Made by a program: the position numbers and the translations under genes
Shown here: one piece after another, positions 10,601 to 23,200 of the stretch
Layout: each line of letters begins with the position of its first letter
Numbering within the stretch: the stretch's first letter is position 1
Notes under the pieces: generated by a model
What the model was told of the DNA's origin: nothing
Database searches by the model: none
Seen by the model: only the letters and a program-made list of their open reading frames with translations
DNA from: Petrosia ficiformis
Taxonomy: Eukaryota; Porifera; Demospongiae; Haplosclerida; Petrosiidae
Assembly: GCA_947044365.1 (NCBI GenBank)
Contig: OX345652.1
Location: forward strand, 3,654,374-3,718,373
Direction: 5' to 3'
Length of the DNA stretch: 64,000 nucleotides

Positions 10601-11172
10601 TTGCTTCATGCTTCATAAATTAAAAGTAAACTCTATACAACTGTTAAACAACCTCTAGTAGTTTAACTATAAACTGTTTACTAATTTTAGGTATGAAGTT
10701 ATTGTACTGTAGAGAATGGTTATTTACATTGTCTCATCAACAAATTTCAAGATAATGTATATGTATATATATATATATATATAACAACACTAAACACTAA
10801 AATCTATAATGATGTGCATACATGTATATATGTATTTGTATATATATATATAAATTATATATATAATTATATATCATTCTATCTCATGATAGATTTTACA
10901 AATTGAAAGTAAACTCTATACAACTGTTTAAACAACCTCTAGTAGTTTAACTAGTAGATGTACTATATATTTGATCAAGATGTGACAATTTGTCAAAGCT
11001 GTTTTGTTCTCTTTGTTTAGACAAAAAAAAACACTGAAAGCATATTTTAAGATTCCTCATTTTACTTCCCTTAAAAGGACATGTTGTCAATAAAACTTTA
11101 CAGAACCACATTATAAAGTGTAGTTGAAGATAATCAGACAAGACAAGCATTCTCATATTAAAGTAAAAAAAA

Positions 11173-12496
11173 ATGGCTCCCAGTCACTACACTCTTCTAC
11201 TGTTTGTTACTGTGCTTTCTACTAATTATGTTCATAGTGATATGGTTATCATTAATACTTCATGGGAGTTTGAAAAGCATATGTGCAATAATGCATATAA
11301 CCGTGAGAAATTATTTTTTGTGCTAAATAGCTCAGTTGTGTATAACATCACAAGAAATAGTTTTTGTTTCATGAGTACAGTGGATATTACTATTAGGAGC
11401 AGTATAAACAGTCCAGCTATTATATCCTGTGTACATGATGGTCACATCCCTGCACCTATGCTAGGTTTAGCATTCATTAACTCTTTCGTTACTCTTCAAA
11501 GAGTGACATTCATCAATTGTGGAACATCTCTCAAAACATTACCTGACAATATCATTAACATATTCAATTCTTCATCTCTGCATTACTCTTCTACTCATGC
11601 TGCTGCCTTACTCTTTATACAATGTAGAGTCCATATGAGTGAGGTTGTACTAACAAGATCATATGGGTTTGCAGTAATTGGTGTCAACCTTGTGGACTCT
11701 GTTCTACAGAATGTGCATGTATCAAATTCATCTGCCAGTGTTACAATGTATAACTATTATAATGAAACAATTGGTTGTTTCATCAACAGTACTGTAACCT
11801 TTCAGTGAGTGACACATCTACCTGCAAGTATGATTGACAAAGTTAATTCCTCTTCTCTTGTATTACACTTCTATTCGTGCTGCTGCATTGATATATTGAT
11901 GTATGGTATTGGGATGGCACAATTAAATACTTGAGTCCAGAACATCACAACCTTGTTATTTATGCATCTCTAATAGTTTCCCCTCTAATAGTAGTTTTCA
12001 TTATACTCCTTCTTCTTGCTAAACCTCTTCGACGTTGTTCACTAGCTGACAAACATCTAAGGCCTGTTCTTGAGGCTATTCATGCTCCATATAAGGAAGG
12101 TAGAAAGTATTGGTTTGTTTTTCGTCTAGTACTAGTAATAACTATGTACATTGTGTATACTGTTTACAGGGGAAAGAATATTTTCAAATTGTATTAAGCT
12201 TGTTCCTCAATACTGGTGTTTTTCGTAATGTTTAACATCACATTTCTGTATACTACAACATGGTACTATATTATCTCAAAAGATATTGAGATTACTATAA
12301 CTATTTGTGTTGTTGGTGTTCTTCTGGTGTTCATTAATTTTCTTCTTATTGTTGTCTACCATTTATTATGGGTAACTGGTTTACTGGCAAAAATAATGGG
12401 AAAGATGACCACCGAGATGTTTCAAAAGTTACGTTTGATCAAGTTTCCTACTCTTGTGAGCAATACAGGGAGCCAATTTTAAGTGACTTTGATTAA
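11173..12496 (+). pseudogene. Broken array member C (chimeric, internally deleted)
   Basis: It starts with an intact signal peptide and N-terminal beta-helix (MAPSHYTLLLF..., 211 codons to a TGA at 11806-11808) almost identical to the start of the 13717 gene. At about 11780 it switches to a degenerate fragment of another subfamily ('tttcatcaacagtactgtaacctttcagtgagtgac'), which also occurs at 18369. It then jumps at about 11897 to the membrane core of the 5521 type (DVWYWDGTIKYLSPEH). A stop near 12195, a roughly 80-bp deletion at about 12228 and frame changes in the tail follow. The tail codons SCEQYREPILSDFD can still be read in a shifted frame. No functional product of full length is expected; a 211-residue secreted fragment is formally possible. 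Confidence 0.85.
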
Positions 12497-13610
12497 ACAG
12501 TATAAATGGAGAAAACATGTTTTTGCTTTTTTGTCAAAAATGTTATTGTTGTTTATTTGTCATTATAGATAATGACTGTTTATAGTTAGACTGCTGAAGT
12601 TAGTGCAACAGTTGTAGAGTTTATTTTCAATTTGTAACAAATGTCACCATACTATAAACTATGTATAAAATAATATAAAAATATACTGTTGACTGTGCTC
12701 TAACATGTACATCTACATACATACATACATACATACATATATACATCCATACATACATACATACATACATACGTGACTTATTCCAAAATTATTCATTTTA
12801 AAAAAAAAATCCTTTATTTAATTACTTACATAACACATAATTATTATATAATGTATATTGTATTATTATATATGTATGGAATATTTATAGAACGGTAGGC
12901 AGGGCTCTATCTGTGTTAGCAGACCTGTGGTTGAGGTTAAGGGTGTTCCTTGTAGCATAGATAATATACATAATTATGGTAATTATATAATGTTGTATGA
13001 CAATGGATAGATCAAGATCTGATAGCCTATCAGTTTTATTGTCAAGTGGTTTTGACATTCCTAACAAAATATTTTCACTTATGTATGCAGGCCAACCAGG
13101 CAGACCAGCCCATGGCTGATGGGATATTTCCTGTTGAAAGTGAATATTTATCTATCTATTTATCTATCAATGAAAATCTAGGAATTTCCCATTGTTAATA
13201 TTTTGCCATACTATATTTTACCATATTGTGTTAATATAGGACCCAAAATTAAACAAACCATTCCCATATAATGCTCATAAGTACAACTCTTTGCTTATAA
13301 ATGATTTTATACATATAATAATAAAAATATAATAGAATTAATCACATCTTGTATCTTGTTATGGTGCCTTACATGTATTATATAGGTAATGTATTATACA
13401 TATATAATTATGTTTCTGAGATACAGTGATTGTTTATCAGTTTATCTTGAAATTTGTTGATAAAACAATGTAAATAACAGTACTCTACATTTACAATAAC
13501 TTCATACCTCAAATTAGTAAACAGTTTATAGTTAACTACTAGAGGTTGTTTAACTGTTGTTAAAGTTTACTTTCAATTTGTAAAATCTATCATGAGATAG
13601 AATGTATATA
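12497..13610. repeat. 3' flank, segmental duplication copy 2
   Basis: It matches 9295-10230 block by block, with small indels and an added (CATA)n run at about 12716-12772. It ends in 'gttaactactagaggttgtttaac...aaaatctatcatgagatagaatg' before the 13717 gene. No gene is seen. Confidence 0.7.
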
Positions 13611-13716
13611 TAATTATATATATATATATATATATATGTCTAAACAAGGGAAAAAAACGGCTTTTGTAGTTGAAGATAATCATACAGGATAAGCAATCTC
13701 ATATCAAAGTAAAGAA

Positions 13717-16700
13717 ATGGCTCCCAGTCACTACACTCTTCTACTAATTGGTACTCTGCTTTCTACCAATTATGTTCATAGTGATATGGTTATCATTAAT
13801 ACTTCATGGGAGTTTGAAAAGCATATGTGTAATAACGGATATAATCGTGAGAAATTATTTTTTGTGCTAAATAGCTCAGTTGTGTATAACATCACAAGAA
13901 ATAGTTTTTGTTTCATGAGTACAGTGGATATTACTATTAGGAGCAGTATAAACAGTCCAGCTATTATATCCTGTGTACATGATGGTCACATCCCTGCACC
14001 TACGCTAGGTTTAGCGTTCATTAACTCTTTCGTTACTCTTCAAAGAGTGACATTCATCAATTGTGGAACATCTCTCAAAACATTACCTGACAATATTACT
14101 GACGTGTTTAATTCCTCATCTCTGTATTACTCTTCTACTCATGCTGCCGCCTTACTCTTTATACAATGTAGAGTCCATTTGAGTGAGGTTGTACTAACAA
14201 GGTCATATGGGTTTGCAGTAATTGGTGTCAACCTTGTGGACTCTGTTCTACAGAACATGCATGTATCAAATTCATCTGCCAGTGCTACCATATATAACTA
14301 TTATAATGAAACAATTGGTTGTGGAATGATGATTCACTATTTTTATTACCAACGGAAAGAAGAATTAAAGCATCACAAAGTATCCATTGAACAAAGTGTT
14401 TTTAGTTTTAATTTTGACGTACGAAATCATTCATGTGCCAATAGTATGGATCTTCGATCAGCTTCTGAAATGGTGGTAAGTGGAGCTGCACTTACCATCC
14501 TTTATACACAGCATAACTACCAAGCAAATGTTTTTGTTGACAATTCAATACTTCATGCTAATTTAGGTACCAATGGTGGGGCAGTGTTGATCATACAATA
14601 TAATAGTCACTATGGAGGTATCGTAAACATTAATAATACACAATTCAGAAATAATAATTTACGTGGTCTTTATCAGTGTTATGGAGCAGATGTGAGTTAT
14701 AATGTTTTCAGCATTATTAACTCTTCAATGCTACATACTTCTAATGATATATCTCCTGTTCTTATCATTCAAAATTCAAGTTTCAAACAGTCCCTGATTG
14801 ATCCCTCTGGTGAAGATTATTTTATAACTGGAGCAATATATATCGGTGTCAAAAAGACTGATCCTATCAATATGACCATGCTCTTTAAAGATGTAATATG
14901 CAGTAATACAGTTGCAACTCACACAGGTGTTTGTATGTTAGCAGAGATGCCAGGATTTTATAAATACGGAAGTGTTTCTGTGATTCTTGAGAGCATTAAT
15001 GCAAGTAATAATTCCTTAGTAAGCCTCGCCTCAATTGCTTCATATGCAGGTATGTTCACATTTCATGGAGTTAATTGTTACATAAATGGTACTAAACAAA
15101 GACCATCAACTTTCAGAAGTAATTTTGGAGTTGTAATTGATGCTACTGATGCCAATATTTATCTTAGTGGGTATTTATTATTTGATTCTAATAAAGGTAC
15201 CAGTGGTGCTGCTATCAAGATAAAATATAACAGTCGTTTACACTTTATGAATGGATTAACAGCTAATTTCACTAACAATCAGGCAGTACTTGGAGGAGCT
15301 ATCTATGCTGATGTGAATAATAAACAAGAAGAGTGTGCATTTTACTTTCAAAGTAATGATATCAAAATATTCTTCCATAACAATATAGCAACAGAAGCAG
15401 GTAATGATATATATGCCTTCCCAATATATCATTGTCAGTTTGATGATTCTTCTAACTCATACATACCATATCAAGCTTTGAGTTTTTATGAACACATGTT
15501 TCATTTGTTTGATCACCCTGGAAATAGATTGTGGAGCTTCTCAACTTAACTTACAAAACTTCGTTTTAATAATACAATGACTAGTAATGGTGATATTTAT
15601 ACTTATCCTGGTCAAATGGTTTCATTGAATTTATCAGCACTTGATGAGTTGAATCGTTTTGTTTATACCGTTGTTAAAGTTGAGATAGCTCCAACGAAAA
15701 AAGATTCCATTAGTCATTTATGGTTGTCAAATGAAGACAAGGTACAGATTATTCAAGAGTCTAGAAATAAAACATTTACTAGTATTGATTTCACTGTACA
15801 CACTACTACAGTTCGTAATCAATCATTTAAAGGGATTCTAATTCTCTCATTACCCGAATATCCAGAAGCTGTATATTCTGTAGTCCACATACATCCATGT
15901 CCACTTGGATTTATATTAGATAATATAACAACTGGAGACTGTGTGTGTTCACCTGCATTGTATGCCTTTGCTGAACACAACACGATTCCTATGACATGTT
16001 CTATACAAACACAAACATTCACTAGATCTAGTATAACAGTTTCATGGGCTGGTCTTATAGAAATGGAAGATGGAATAAAGGCTTTTGGAATATGTCTAAA
16101 TTGTCCACTTGGTAGTTGTGCAATAAACCCAAGGTTTAATTATTTTCAAAGCAGTGAACAAACAGAGCATGATGATCTTTTTATAGCTCATCAGACTGGT
16201 GATAAATTTTATAGAGCTCATCTTTGTATCAATGACAGAGAAGGGACTTTGTGTGGGAAATGTAAGGATGGTCTAAGTGCAGTGTTTGGTTCTAGAAAAT
16301 GTATGCAATGTTCTAATAAATGGATATGGACTGTACTTGTACAGGTGGCTTTAGGTCCAATTGTTATATATTTGTTATATGCGTTGAGACTCACACTAAC
16401 AGTTGGTACTCTTAATGGTATTATATTCTATGCACAAGCTGCTAATGGAGGTCTGATTGATTTCATATCCCATAACGGTAATAATACAGTGTCGACGGCA
16501 GTAGAAAAATTAAGTTTTGGTTTTATATCAGTTCTGAATCTTAATGTAGGATTACCTCTTTGTTTTTATGATGGGATGACTGAGTTATGGAAAACAGGTC
16601 TCAGTTTATTACTTCCCATATACCTCCTGATAATAGTTGTTGTCCTCATTATACTCAGTCATTATTCAACATGGCTTTCAAACAGAATATCTCACTCATC

Positions 16701-17526
16701 ATTACAAGTACTAGTTACTGTTGTACACCTCTCCTTCTCAAAGATGTTAATAGCTATTATTGATGTCTTCACACCAGCTACAATATATACAGATAATGGA
16801 TATATTAATGTATGGTTTTGGGATGGTACAGTAAAATACTTGAGTCCAGAACATCGCAACCTCGTGATTTATACATCTCTAATAGTTTTCCCTCTCCTAG
16901 TACCTTACATCACACTCCTTCTTCTTGCTAAACCTCTTAGACATTGTTCTCTAGCTAACAAATATCTAAGGCCTATTCTTGAAGCTATTCATGCTCCATA
17001 TAAAGAAAGTAAAAAGTATTGGTTTGTCCTTCGTCTAGTACTGATAATAACTATGAACATGATTTATGCTGTGTTTAGAGGGAACAATGTCTTCCAAATT
17101 TATCTGGCTAGCACCCCATTGCTGGTGTTAAGCTTAGTAGGACATGCCTATGTTAAGCCTTTCAAAAATGACTTTCTGAATAAAATGGATACTTGGATAA
17201 TGTTTAACATCACATTTCTTTACACTACGACATGGTACTATGTCATGACGCATCAAATAGACATCATTATTACTATTAGTGTTGTTGGTGTACTTCTGGT
17301 GTTCATTAATTTTCTTCTTATTCTTGTCTATCATTTATTATGGGTGACTGGTTTATTGACAAAGGTAGAGAGAAAGATTAGCAGAGCTCGGCAAGAGATT
17401 GTTAGGCAATTAGATGTTTTCCACAGAGATGACTTGAGGTCTCGTTTAGTTCAACCAAATCATGATGATTCGTTTTATGACTCATGTCGACAGTACAGAG
17501 AACCAATTTTAAGCAGTTCTGATTAA
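13717..17526 (+). pseudogene. Full-length array member D with one in-frame stop
   Basis: 1269 sense codons in one frame, interrupted only by TAA at 15547-15549 (codon 611). The text reads SFST-stop-LTKLRFNN where the 36.6-kb relative has SFSTKPTKLLLNN, so a single AAA-to-TAA change explains it. Otherwise the protein is complete: signal peptide (MAPSHYTLLLIGTLLSTNYVHS), beta-helix with GGAIYADVN near residue 526, C-P-L-G-F at ~727, CGKCKDGLSAVFGSRKC, about 9-10 membrane segments and the tail FYDSCRQYREPILSSSD. The 649-codon frame downstream of the stop has no signal peptide. It may be a very young pseudogene, a segregating null allele, an assembly error or a readthrough case. The 5' flank (13665-13716) resembles that of the 11173 copy. 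Confidence 0.85.
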
Positions 17527-18149
17527 TCAGTATATGTGTGTGTGTGTGTGTGAGTGTAAACACTTTGAATTTGTAGTAAAAAATGATGCTATTTCATCCA
17601 AAACCTGTAAACTTAACTTGTTAATAGTTACATTATTTTGTGTACATGTACCTTTGAAAGAGTACCTTTGCTTTCAGTTATTGTAAACAGTTCATTGATG
17701 CAAGTTTCAATTTACTTTCGGCTCTAATTCATGATATCATGTAACAAAAAGTACATGTAAATATGATTTTGAGAAGTAGCAACAATGTTTTGTATGCATC
17801 TACGTTTACAATTAGTTATATTTTTGAGAGCTTTGGTTTCTCTAAGACAAATATAGTCTTTACTTTCACTTACATACATAGAAGTTGCATAAGTTGATTC
17901 ACAAATTAGTGAATTACATAATAATTTATAATTAATTATTATGTAATTTGCTAAATTTGTAATATCCAATGTATATAAGACATGCAACAACTTGGAAATT
18001 ACTGAGCAATGCTATGAATATGCAGCTATGTATTGAAACTGGTTATTTTTACAATGACTGTATGATATCTCTTTATATATAAACATCACATGCAGCATTT
18101 AGTATTGCCATTGGTATTGTTATTATATTTCTGTGGAGTATATTAATAT
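17527..18149. other. Intergenic, diverged promoter-like flank
   Basis: It holds a (TG)n run at about 17534-17551. Blocks such as 'cagttcattgatgcaagtttcaatttactttcggctctaattcatgatatc' and 'acatgcaacaactt' correspond to the upstream regions of the 20293 and 25471 genes. It is likely the decayed 5' flank of the 18150 relic. No other feature is seen. Confidence 0.5.
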
Positions 18150-19250
18150 GATACATGTAAATGCATCCCAGAAGTTGGAGAAGTATCTTTGAATCGTTAT
18201 CTATTTCTGATGTAATATTTGAACTCAATAGCTCAACTTACAATATTTCAACAGGAGATGTTTGCGTTGTTAGTAAATTTAAGGATGCTACTCTTCAGAC
18301 TTTCAAAGCCTGTTGATATAATTTGTTTTCAGAATAATTATCTTCATCCAATAAGAGGTTTAGCTTTCATCAACAGTACTGTAACCTTTCAGTGAGTGAC
18401 ACATCTACCTGCAAATATCATAATTCCTCATTACACTTCTACTCATGCTGTTGCCTTACTCTTTATACAATATACAATCCATACGAGTGAAGTTACATTG
18501 ATTGGCACAATCCTATGGTTTGCTGTAATTGGTACCAACCTAGTGGACTCTATATAAGGTGAATGTGCATTCCTTGCTTAGTACAGAAGTACATGGTAAC
18601 AATAACAAGATTATTGGTAGTGGAGTGTTACTACATTTCCTGGACATTTCATGTAGTCTCCTGCAATTAAAGATTCAAAATTTCTATTTAATATTGATGT
18701 ATTCGATGACTCGTGCATTACAAATCTTTATTAGAGTAGTATACAGTCATGGAAACATTTTCTTGTGATACATTATACTTTATCATTATTCAACAGAATA
18801 TCCCACTCTTCAGTACATGTACTAGTTACAGTTACACTTATCCTTCACAAACCTACTATTAACCATCATATGTATTTACATCATCCATTATATACACTTC
18901 AGATAAATTTTATCATGTCTTGTAGTGGGAAGGTTCAGTAGAATATATGGGTTAGTCTCATCGTATTCTTGTGATCATCTCATTAGTTTTAACTCTTCTT
19001 TACCTTTCTATACCACCATATATATATATAATACTCTTTTTCTTTGCTACATCTCCCATCTGGCATTCTAGTAAAATTACCTGAGGCTAATCATGCACAT
19101 CAGTGGTTTGTAACTCGTCCACTACTACTCATTATAAATTATTATAATTATATATTATATGCTGTACTTAGCAAAGCGCATGGCAGTGTGTTGTATATCA
19201 TCTGCTCCATTCTTAATTGGTCAGGCATTGTTTCGTGTGTTTGTTTGTAA
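18150..19250 (+). pseudogene. Degenerate array relic E1
   Basis: The remains of a member of the 20293 subfamily. It reads, with stops and indels, through the N-terminal beta-helix (equivalents of SQELEKYL, DVIFELNSS, RGLAFIN, FAVIGTNL, GSGVLLHFLD). Near 18770-18785 it jumps, by a deletion of roughly 1.7 kb, into the membrane core (NRISHSS...). It continues with 'gtagtgggaaggttcagtagaatatatgggt' and stops near the GQALFRPF equivalent at ~19230. There is no usable frame. Confidence 0.8.
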
Positions 19251-19284
19251 TTCTAAATTATGCCCTCAATAATTAATTTAAGCA

Positions 19285-19770
19285 TTTGGTGCTACACTTT
19301 TGTATGGTATTAGGATGGTATAATTAATCGTTCTATTGCAACATAGTGATGTATGCGTTCTTATTAGATTTTCCTTCCGTAGTACTTTAAATCACTCTGC
19401 TTCTTTTAGGTGATTTTCACTACTAATATTATAATAAATATCTAATGCATAATTGAAGCTATTTATACTCCATATAAGGAAGGTAAACAGTATTGGTTTG
19501 TCATTCATCTAGTGCTAGTAATAGTTATGTAAATTTTATGCTGTGTATAGGAGAACTGGTATTTATTTAGCTACTACAGGTGTTGTTATACATTAGTAGG
19601 ACACCTTCTCTAATTCTATCTAATATAACATCTAAGGAAGATAAAAACGTTAGTTTGTCCTTTGTCATACTTGTATACATTTCTATGCTGTGTAAAGAGA
19701 GAGTAATCTCTTTGAAATATATCTAGCTACTACTCTGATATTTATAACAAAACTGAAAACGTTTGTCAAA
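19285..19770 (+). pseudogene. Degenerate array relic E2 (membrane core fragment)
   Basis: A second relic directly after E1. It has equivalents of VWYWDGT, the YASLIVFP helix, EAIHAPYKEGKQYWFVxRLVLVI ('gaagctatttatactccatataaggaaggtaaacagtattggtttgtc') and further decayed pieces. The order shows it is from a separate copy of the 5521/13717 type. It is heavily mutated. Confidence 0.65.
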
Positions 19771-20183
19771 CATTTATTATGCACCATAATCTGTGTTTGA
19801 TATAAAGATAATTTATTAGCAGTTCATTATGTTGTATGTAGTTGTTACACAAGTATATTAGTTTGAAGTGTAACTTTTATTCTGTTATTGTAAACAGTTC
19901 ATTGATACAAGTTGCAGTTCGCTTTCATATCTAATTCATGATATCATAAATATGGCATGTGACAAAATGTATAGTACACATGTGAATATGATTATCATTT
20001 GTTTTGTGTACAAATACATTTACTGATATATTTAGAAAGCGTTATTTACCATATGAGAGATATAGAGTTTACTTTCACTTATATTGCAGATGCAGCAGTT
20101 GATTAACAATGAATTCACTAAATTTGTGATACAATTTATTGACTGTGATAGTGATATAAAGAAAACATTTATTCATGTTAAAA

Positions 20184-20231
20184 GCACATGCAATAACTTT
20201 GATAATTATTACCAAATGTCATGTGAGTGCA
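20184..20231 (+). promoter_or_regulatory. Conserved upstream block of the 20293 gene
   Basis: The run 'gcacatgcaataactttgataattattaccaaatgtcatgtgagtgca' (in pieces) matches 25361-25411 upstream of the 25471 gene at the same distance from TATA and ATG. It is a candidate core promoter element shared by the two paralogues, or simply duplicated flank. Confidence 0.45.
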
Positions 20232-20240
20232 TGTAGTTGC

Positions 20241-20250
20241 TATAAAAATA
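20241..20250 (+). promoter_or_regulatory. TATA box of the 20293 gene
   Basis: TATAAAAATA, 43 bases before the ATG. The same decamer is at 25417-25426 before the next paralogue. Confidence 0.6.
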
Positions 20251-20292
20251 AAACTGTACATTATCTGATTATCTATCAGACACGATGACAAT

Positions 20293-23200
20293 ATGACATC
20301 TCTACTAGCATTTGGTATTGTCATTAGTTTCATTTTGTTTTTTCCTGTGGACAGCAGTTTAAAGATAACAGTCAATACATCCCAGGAATTGGAAAATCAT
20401 CTTTGTAATCAGTCATTATCTATTCCTGATGTAATATTTGAACTTGATACCCCAAACTATAATATTTCAAATGGAAATTTCTGCATTGTCAGTAAATTCA
20501 CAAATGTTACTCTTCAGACTAACAATCCAAAAACAGCTACTATAACTTGTTTTCAGGAAGATTATCCTTATCCAACAACAGGTTTAGCTTTCATCAATTG
20601 TACTGTAACCTTTCGACGAGTGACATTTATTAATTGTGGAACATATCTACCTGATAATTTCACTGGTTTTCTTAATTCGCCATCTCTGTATTATACTCCC
20701 ACTCATGCTGCTGCCTTACTCTTTATACAATGTGAAGTCCATATGAGGGAGGTTGCACTCAATTCATCATATGGGTTTGCAGTAATTGGTATCAACCTTA
20801 TAGACTCTGTGCTATGCAAGGTTAATGTGTCATCTTCACTTAGTTCGGAAGTCTACGAGAATGATAACAAGACCATTGGTAGTGGAGTGTTACTACATTT
20901 CCTTGATATTCCATATAGTCTCAATAAAAGTATTGCAATTGAAGATTCAAAATTTCTATATAATATTGATTTATTCAATGGCTCTTGTATTACAGATGTT
21001 TATTACAGTAGTAAACAGTCTAAGAAACCTTTTCATAAAGTACATGCTGCTGGTTTAACTATACTATATACTCAACAGCACTTCAAAGCAAACGTTAGTA
21101 TTGAGAGAACTAATTTTTCTCATAATATTGGTTCATCTTCAGGAGCTCTACTTATTTTACACTACAACACTACATTGGATTCTTCAACAGTTATTAACAA
21201 TTCACAGTTTAAAAGGAATGCAAATTGGTTATATTGTCATGGTGCAGCACTTCAGTTTTACTGGTTTGCTCGAGACACTTTTGATCATGTCAATCAATAT
21301 CATCATCCTCTTGTTGTTACTAACACACAGTTTACAGAGCATGTTGGTATAGTTGAAGACAAGTATAGCGATAACCAAAGTACAGGTGCTGTGTATATTG
21401 GTATTGTAAACCCAACAAACATTTCACTTAATATTATGTTTAAAAACTCTACGTTTCAAAACAATAAAGTTGCATATGCAGGTGCTTGTGTATTTGCTTC
21501 TGTTTATGAAAATGTAGGTAGTGTGGGTGATGTATCTATAACACTAGAGAATATTACTGCAGATCAGAATTCACAAGATATTCTTCATCCTATAGCTTCA
21601 AATGCTGGTATGTTTTCTTTTTATGAGATAAGTGAAGTGATTATAAAAGGGAACAGTGTTTTCACAAGAAACTATGGATCAGTAATTTATGCTGTTGTTT
21701 CTAACGTTTATCTTCATGATAAAATTGAGTTCAAAGAAAATCAAGGTCGCAAAGGAGCTGCTATTAGACTAGAGGGATATTCTTATTTGTATCTAAAGAA
21801 AGGATTTAATGCGACATTTATCAGTAATAAAGTTCAACTGTCTGGTGGAGCTATATATGCCAATAGTGGATTTCATACTCCTAAAGGTCGATGTACAATT
21901 CAAATAGAAACAGGCAATGGCACAAAATTAACTTTTGTTAATAATGAAGCTAAAATTTCTGGAAATTCAATATTTGTAACATCAATGTTTTATTGTTATA
22001 TTGATGAAAGATTTTATGCAAGTCCAAAACATGCACTTACTATTTATACAAATTATTTCACATTTCATCACAGCCACCATAATAACACTTTATTGAACAT
22101 ATCAACGGATCCTGTTCATTTGAAGTTATATTATGACAATGGTACCCAAATTCCTAAAGGTGTATTTCTAAATAAATATCCAGGTGAGACATTTACTATC
22201 AGATTAGCTGCTGTTGATGCTGCAGAAAGATATGTATATTCTACCATTGAAGTTGCTGTAGCTTGTGAACAGGGCAGTAAGAACTGTTCAAATCAGTTTT
22301 GGCTGCCAAAGGAACAATATGAAACAGAGTTACTAGAAAGCTCAAACAAAACTACCACACCAATTAATATAACTATTCACACAAAATCAAAGAATACTAA
22401 TGATGGTATGCTGATATTCTCCTTACCACTATACCCTGCTACTCGTACACTTCAATTCCAACTTCTTCCTTGTCCATTGGGTTTTAGCTATAACAAGAAG
22501 TCAGGAAATTGCGAATGTTCAAAAGCGTTTAGTCAATTGAAGAAATTTCATCACCATTCACAAATTGATATCCAATGTTATATTACTAACCAAACAATTA
22601 CAAGACCACGTTTTATTACATATTCATGGATGGGTCAAATGAAAATAAATGAGAATTCAGAATTTGGCATATCACCGACTTGTCCATTAGGATATTGTAT
22701 TACTGATCCACCTTATCATTGGATTCGAATCGTAAAGAATGATGTTAACGTTAACACATCATTTCTAACTGATGGATCCATGAGCAACCATGAGCCTTTG
22801 TGTTTGTATAATCGAGAAGGTGCTCTATGTGGAAAGTGTAAAGAAGTTAATGGACATCAATATGGTACAGTATTTGGTTCACCAGAATGTAAAGAATGCA
22901 GTAATTTATGGTTATTGACTATACTACTGTATGTATTTCTTGGATTGCTTTTTGTTTACCTGTTATATGCTCTGAGACTCACACTAACAACTGGTACTCT
23001 CAATGGTATTATATTCTTTGCTCAAGCTGCTAATGGTGGTTTAATTGACTTTCTCAATAGTTTGAAATATGATAACAATCAAACACTAAAATATGTTTCA
23101 AAATTTTGCGTCGGTTTTCTCTCAATCATCAATTTGAATGGTACTTTCTCAATTTGTTTCTTCAAAGGAATGACTCAACTTTACAAAACAGGACTAATGT

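Larger units (their letters stand above)
10040..10960. repeat. Large nested inverted repeat around an AT microsatellite
   Basis: The segment 10085-10240 ('gagacaatgtaaata...cttcatacct...ctactagaggttgtttaacagttgtatagagtttactttcaatttg...') recurs inverted at 10615-10750. A shorter inverted piece is at 10865-10955 ('atctcatgatagattttacaaattgaaagtaaactc'). Between the arms lie an (AT)n run (10229-10308) and the multi-hairpin element. There is no coding frame. Confidence 0.75.
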
